Below, one piece after another: positions 6,626-10,645 of a stretch of DNA of 10,645 bases (the stretch's first letter is position 1; each line of letters starts with the position of its first letter). Made by a program: the position numbers and the translations under genes. Source of the DNA: Pseudomonadota bacterium (GTDB taxonomy: Bacteria > Desulfobacterota > Desulfobacteria > Desulfobacterales > Desulfobacteraceae); the NCBI GenBank assembly GCA_018816605.1, contig JAHIVS010000099.1, positions 1 to 10,645 on the forward strand. Reading direction: 5' to 3'. A model generated the notes under the pieces. That model did not search any database, was not told the origin of the DNA, and saw only the letters and a program-made list of their open reading frames with translations.

Positions 6626-9382
6626 TCAAAAATTATTCTGCCCTTTTTTATTCAATACCTCACGGATCTTCCGGGACAGGTCTGTCCCCACAATGGGCTT
6701 CAATATAAGACCGTGAATGCCGATGGATGCCATTTTCTCTTCGGACAGGGTGTCACTGAACCCGGTGCACATCAGGATGGGAATACCGGGTCTTATCTTG
6801 ATCAGTTCTGCCGATAATTTGTCTCCGGACATATCCGGCATGGCCAGATCGGTCATCACCAGATCAAAGGCATCGGGGCAGGAGCAAAATACATTAAGGG
6901 CTTCCCTGCTGCTGGTATACGAGGTCACCCGATATCCCAATCGCTCGAGCATCTGTTTTCCCATTGTGGCAATGGCGATTTCATCATCCACCAGTAAAAT
7001 ATGTTCCGTGCCCGCAGGGAGTGGATCTACCCGCAGAGGGGCCTGTTTTTCAGAAGCGGTATTGTCCAATGGGAAATACACATAAAACTGGGTTCCTTTG
7101 CCAGGTTCACTGTAAACCTTAATTGCGCCGTTCATATTTTTTACAATCCCATGAACCACAGACAATCCCATTCCTGTGCCTTTTCCCCGTTCCTTGGTGG
7201 TAAAAAACGGGTTAAATATTTTCTCAATCACGGCGTTGCTCATTCCCACACCCGTATCCGAGATTACCAGACACACATAGGACCCCTGTGACATATCCGC
7301 GGACAAAATATCATACCGGCCCAGCTGAACTTCCTTCAAACTCAGGAAAAGCTTTCCCCCGGTTTCTTCCATGGCATGGTATGCATTGGTTGCCAGATTC
7401 ATCACAACCTGGTGGATCTGTGTGGAATCGGCCCTTATATACCCGCATTCAGCATCAATGGAATGGGAGATATCAATGGAACTGGGTATGGAGGGCCGCA
7501 AAAGTTTTAAAGTTTCCCGGACAATGGCTTGCACCTTCACCCGCCCCAATTCACTGTTTTCCTGGCGTGAAAAAGCCAAAATTTGCTGCACCAGCCCTTT
7601 TGCCCTCAGGGCTCCGATATAAATTTCGCTCAGGCTTTCCCGGACAGGACTGTCCTTAGGGATGTCCTCCATCAGCATCTCTGTATGCCCGATAATGGGG
7701 AAAAGGATATTGTTGAAATCATGGGCAATCCCTCCGGCAAGGGTACCGATGGCTTCCATTTTCTGGGATTGCTGCATCATTTTCTCCATCTTTATTTCAT
7801 CGCTGATATCCCGCTTCACTGCCACAAAATTGATGATCTTGCCGGTTTTGTCTAAAACAGGAGAGATCGTGGCCTCCTCCGTATAAAAACTGCCATCCTT
7901 TCTTTTGTTGACAAGCCTGCCTTTCCAGATGTTTTTCGATTGAATCGTCTCCCACATCCCATGATAAAATAATGGGTCATGCTCTCCGCTTTTTAAAACC
8001 CGGCAATTGTTTCCCATCAATTCTTGCTGGGCATAACCGGTAATTTTTTCAAAAGAGGGATTAACATATTCGATACAGCCTTCCGTGTCGGTGATGACAA
8101 CCCCTTCTGCGGCCTGTTCAATGGCCGCAAGCAACCGGTCCCGATCGGCCTGTATCTGTTTTCGGTCTGTGATATTGCTTGCAATGGATAAAAGCTGTTT
8201 TTTACCGTTTACTTCGATCACCTCACCGGAATACAGACAAATAAGTTTTGCCCCATCCGAACAAACCAATTCAATTTCCAGATTCTGAACCCGGCCATTG
8301 TCTTTTAATTTTTGGACCAAAAGCGCCCTGTCCTGGGCCCTGATAATCCCCAGATCGGCACAGGCGGCGCCAATGATCTCTTTGCGGCCATATCCTGTAA
8401 CAGATACAAAATCATCATTCACCTCAAGGTAGCGACCCTCTTCAACAGAACTGATGTCCATCAGAAGGGGGGCGTTTTGAAAAACCTTAAAAAATTTTTC
8501 TTCCGAGGCTTTCAGGGCCCCATTGGATAGCAAGAGATCTTTGGTGCGTTCTTTTACAATGGTTTCAAGATGCTGGGATTGCTTTTGGGAAAGATGTATG
8601 GCGAACAATGCCGCCAGCAAAAATCCCAGGCTGCAGATGCCGACCAGCAGGCGAGAGAACACAGGCGCCTGGGGGCTGATGCGAAAATTTGCAGTAAGGG
8701 ACCAGGTCGTATCTGCCACTGGGAAGGAGGCAGAAATTCCCTTGTCTCGGATCGTATCCCCCCCCCAAAAAACAGCTCCGTCATTATCGCTTAACCGGAA
8801 AACAAATTGGGTTAAATCCAGGCTTTCAATGGCCTCAGCGACCACGGCATCTACATCATAGATGCCGATTGCAAGCCCTGTGAACCGGTTTTGTGAAAAA
8901 ATCGGCAAACGGACCGCTATCCCCTGACCGCCTTGCCGCAATGCAAAGGGGCCTTGCAGAACCGCCCGCTTTTGCTCAATGGCTTTCTTTACAAACATCC
9001 CCCGCAAAGGGTCAGACAGCAAAACCATGGGACTGTCCCGGGTAATTTCATTGTCCTTGGCCGGATACACATGGATGACACGGGTTGTGGCATCTGCATA
9101 TTGAAGGGCACGTATGGGCGGGTTCGATGCGAGCAAAAGGAACGCAAACCGTTCAAACTCCCCGGAACCTGTTTCGGGATGCAAAACAAACAGGGACGCC
9201 AGGGCTTCTATTGCATTCAGCCGTGAGGAAATGGAATTTTTCAGGCGCGCCTTACACAATTGAAGCACGCCATGAAGTTCCACTGCCTTTTCAGCCCGCC
9301 AACGGGTCACCTGCCATTGATCAATCATGAAAATGGCTAAGAAACAAAGACACCCTAGGGCCACCAAGAAAATTTTTCGCAT
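6626..9382 (-). CDS. Membrane hybrid sensor histidine kinase (CHASE, PAS, PAS, HisKA, HATPase, receiver)
   Basis: Senses a signal outside the inner membrane and autophosphorylates. Numbering here is from the TTG at 9391 (921 residues); the ATG at 9382 is codon 4 and is preferred, with GGAAA just upstream. TM1 is about 6-24 and TM2 about 246-266. Between them is a CHASE-like domain (about 45-235) with the landmarks VYPAKDNE, DP and LRQGGQGIAVRLPIF. PAS domains lie at about 295-408 and 418-530, the second with the typical VNPSFEKITGY. HisKA carries GGIAHDFNN (His557). The ATPase has NLATNAYHAM (N box), SDTGVGM (G1) and GKGTGMGL (G2). The C-terminal receiver (about 795-915) has LVDDE, the phosphoacceptor in VMTDLAMPD (Asp848) and LKP (Lys898). 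The CHASE ligand cannot be told from sequence. A run of nine G after six T (coding sense, 8758-8772) lies in the CHASE domain. It probably heads the operon with the sigma-54 activator. No HPt lies in or next to it to relay from the receiver, which may instead modulate the kinase. Confidence 0.94.
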   Translation of the reverse strand: MRKIFLVALGCLCFLAIFMIDQWQVTRWRAEKAVELHGVLQLCKARLKNSISSRLNAIEALASLFVLHPETGSGEFERFAFLLLASNPPIRALQYADATTRVIHVYPAKDNEITRDSPMVLLSDPLRGMFVKKAIEQKRAVLQGPFALRQGGQGIAVRLPIFSQNRFTGLAIGIYDVDAVVAEAIESLDLTQFVFRLSDNDGAVFWGGDTIRDKGISASFPVADTTWSLTANFRISPQAPVFSRLLVGICSLGFLLAALFAIHLSQKQSQHLETIVKERTKDLLLSNGALKASEEKFFKVFQNAPLLMDISSVEEGRYLEVNDDFVSVTGYGRKEIIGAACADLGIIRAQDRALLVQKLKDNGRVQNLEIELVCSDGAKLICLYSGEVIEVNGKKQLLSIASNITDRKQIQADRDRLLAAIEQAAEGVVITDTEGCIEYVNPSFEKITGYAQQELMGNNCRVLKSGEHDPLFYHGMWETIQSKNIWKGRLVNKRKDGSFYTEEATISPVLDKTGKIINFVAVKRDISDEIKMEKMMQQSQKMEAIGTLAGGIAHDFNNILFPIIGHTEMLMEDIPKDSPVRESLSEIYIGALRAKGLVQQILAFSRQENSELGRVKVQAIVRETLKLLRPSIPSSIDISHSIDAECGYIRADSTQIHQVVMNLATNAYHAMEETGGKLFLSLKEVQLGRYDILSADMSQGSYVCLVISDTGVGMSNAVIEKIFNPFFTTKERGKGTGMGLSVVHGIVKNMNGAIKVYSEPGKGTQFYVYFPLDNTASEKQAPLRVDPLPAGTEHILLVDDEIAIATMGKQMLERLGYRVTSYTSSREALNVFCSCPDAFDLVMTDLAMPDMSGDKLSAELIKIRPGIPILMCTGFSDTLSEEKMASIGIHGLILKPIVGTDLSRKIREVLNKKGQNNF

Positions 9383-9399
9383 GTTTTCCAAAATCGTGA

Positions 9400-9405
9400 A
9401 TTATA
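9400..9405 (-). promoter_or_regulatory. Possible -10 box (TATAAT) for the kinase-regulator operon
   Basis: The minus strand has a perfect TATAAT about 18 bases before the preferred ATG at 9382. No good -35 box lies 16-18 bases further upstream (the best fits resemble TATCGA or ATCGAA), and the leader would be only about 10 bases. It is the best vegetative promoter element in the 201-base divergent region for this operon, but it is weak. Confidence 0.3.
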
Positions 9406-9511
9406 TTTGATCGTTTCATTAATTCGATACCTTAAACCTTACAATAGATACGTAAAGAAGGCAAATTGAATTTTGCGACCCCATCTATCACCCCCAGGTT
9501 GGGATAAACGC

Positions 9512-9540
9512 TTGACATTCCTGCATAAACCATGGCATAT
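9512..9540 (+). promoter_or_regulatory. Possible sigma-70-type promoter for rapA
   Basis: A perfect -35 TTGACA at 9512-9517 is followed after 17 bases by GCATAT (9535-9540), or after 18 by CATATG. The start would fall near 9547, about 37 bases before the ATG at 9584. The -10 is only a partial match. This placement also argues against the upstream in-frame ATG at 9539 as the rapA start. Confidence 0.4.
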
Positions 9541-9583
9541 GGCTATATTTATTCTCAAATTTGACCCAAAAAAGCATACCCCT

Positions 9584-10645
9584 ATGCCCATGAAATCCGA
9601 ATCCATATTCACAAAAGGCCAGCGGTGGATCAGTGAGGCAGAACCGGAACTGGGAATCGGCACCCTGGTTTCCCATGACAAGCGAATCGTCAAAATTCAT
9701 TTCCCAGCTGGCGATTGTGTTCGACAGTATTCCAGAAGCGCCGCCCCTGTCAAACGGGTTATTTTCAAACCCGGGGACAGGATACAGACCCGAAAGCACC
9801 AAAACTATTGTGTTGAACACATCCGGCAATCCAAGGGACTTTTGTTTTACTGCCAGGGCGAGCACTGTGTTTGCGAAACCGATCTTTGTCATACCATGGG
9901 ATTTTCCCTGCCCCAGGACCGTCTTTTATCCGGACTTGGCGGGACAAGTGCAGCCTTTGACCTTCGGTTATCCATATTGACCCAGCGGGCGGCCTATGAA
10001 AAATCGGTAGCCCGGGGATTTCTGGGGGGCCAGATCGATTTGATTCCCCACCAGTTTTTCATTGCCAGGGAAATCACCTCCCGGGCACAGCCCCGGGTGC
10101 TCTTGTCCGATGAAACAGGTCTTGGGAAAACCATTGAAGCCTGTCTGATCCTCCACCAGCTGCTGATCAGCCACCGTATCCAGAGAATCCTGATCATTCT
10201 GCCCGAATCCCTGGTTCACCAATGGTTTGTCGAACTCTATCGAAAATTCAACCAGACCTTCCGGATATTTACCGAAGAGCATTGCCGGCAGGTAGAATTA
10301 AATGATCCCGGGGCAAACCCATTCCTCGACGACCAGCAAGGCATTTGCAGCATGGATTTTATCCAGGCCAGTGAGAAACGGAAACACCAGATTCTTTTGG
10401 CAGGATGGGACATGGTGGTCATGGATGAGGCCCATCATCTTCTGGACCACAAAGGTTTTCATGTTTTCATGCAGGCCCTGGGAAAAAGGACCCATGGCCT
10501 GATACTGATGACGGCCACCCCGGAACAAATGGGGGTCGCCACCCATTTTTCCCAGTTGCACCTGCTGGACCCCCACCGGTATTTTGATTTGAAAACCTTT
10601 AAGGCAGAGACCCTGGCCTATGGAGAAACCGCAGCCCGGGTTATG
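9584..10645 (+). CDS. rapA: RapA-type RNA polymerase-associated Snf2/Swi2 ATPase, N-terminal part (runs off the right edge)
   Basis: In E. coli RapA binds RNA polymerase and uses ATP to promote its recycling from stalled complexes; the same role is inferred here. The first 354 residues are visible. The N-terminal Tudor-like region begins with GQRWISEAEPELGIGTLVS (12-30), which matches the RapA start. The ATPase part has motif I SDETGLGKTIEA (Walker Lys182, close to the E. coli position), motif Ia LIILPESLVHQW, motif II DEAHH (Asp281-His285) and motif III TATPEQ (310-315). The helicase C-terminal half lies past the window. The family signature is strong. The N-terminal region has a cysteine cluster (Cys90, 95, 97, 102). 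ATGs at 9584 and 9590 are both possible starts, neither with a clear Shine-Dalgarno. The gene diverges from the kinase operon and is probably functionally unrelated to it. Confidence 0.9.
   Translation, partial: MPMKSESIFTKGQRWISEAEPELGIGTLVSHDKRIVKIHFPAGDCVRQYSRSAAPVKRVIFKPGDRIQTRKHQNYCVEHIRQSKGLLFYCQGEHCVCETDLCHTMGFSLPQDRLLSGLGGTSAAFDLRLSILTQRAAYEKSVARGFLGGQIDLIPHQFFIAREITSRAQPRVLLSDETGLGKTIEACLILHQLLISHRIQRILIILPESLVHQWFVELYRKFNQTFRIFTEEHCRQVELNDPGANPFLDDQQGICSMDFIQASEKRKHQILLAGWDMVVMDEAHHLLDHKGFHVFMQALGKRTHGLILMTATPEQMGVATHFSQLHLLDPHRYFDLKTFKAETLAYGETAARVM

Noticed and set aside
6217..6817. Plus-strand open frames 6217-6618 and 6539-6817 across the kinase-activator junction
   Set aside because: They overlap well-supported minus-strand genes, overlap each other in different frames and show no known motif.
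9539..9583. Upstream in-frame ATG at 9539 as the rapA start
   Set aside because: It falls inside the likely -10 region, has no Shine-Dalgarno, and would add 15 residues before the point where RapA proteins normally begin.
9488..10282. Minus-strand open frames (9488-9892, 9968-10282 and others) opposite rapA
   Set aside because: The plus strand carries a continuous RapA frame with all expected ATPase motifs; the antisense frames are shadows without signatures.
1..10645. Mobile elements, CRISPR arrays, tRNA or rRNA genes
   Set aside because: No transposase, integrase, regularly spaced repeats, cloverleaf-like sequence or rRNA signature was found on either strand.

Overview
The window looks like part of a chromosome from a deltaproteobacterial sulfate reducer of the Desulfobacterales type. 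This rests on the style of the genes: a methyl-accepting protein with the [18 protein letters not shown] hairpin and an acidic C-terminal tail, a CheA with an inserted GspE-N-like segment, a NtrC-type regulator and moderate GC. No rRNA or marker gene is present, so the placement is inference.

Layout, right to left on the minus strand. Positions 9382-6626 encode a large membrane hybrid histidine kinase (CHASE sensor, two PAS domains, HisKA, HATPase, C-terminal receiver). After 31 bases comes an NtrC-family sigma-54 activator (6594-5191). A 258-base intergenic region (4933-5190) follows. It holds two copies of a palindrome (arms GTCATA/TATGAC, AAAA spacer), a third unrelated hairpin and a near-consensus -24/-12 (sigma-54) promoter. 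Downstream is a compact chemosensory operon: a small unrecognised protein that reads like a degenerate receiver (4932-4555), CheW (4518-4003), a chemoreceptor with two tandem zinc-binding CZB domains in its periplasmic part (3951-1531), and a CheA whose N-terminal 498 residues lie in the window (1496 to beyond position 1). A partial rapA (RNA polymerase-associated Snf2-family ATPase) runs divergently on the plus strand from 9584 off the right edge.

Proposed logic (inference): the hybrid kinase senses a periplasmic signal and controls the adjacent activator. The activator binds the two palindromes at about -98 and -206 relative to the sigma-54 promoter and switches on the chemosensory operon. 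The receptor made by that operon carries eight predicted zinc ligands in two CZB domains, which suggests a zinc- or redox-linked stimulus. The output of the array is not visible because the operon continues past the left edge.

No tRNA, rRNA, insertion sequence, CRISPR array or phage gene was seen. The long plus-strand open frames opposite the minus-strand genes have no recognisable domains and are treated as shadows.
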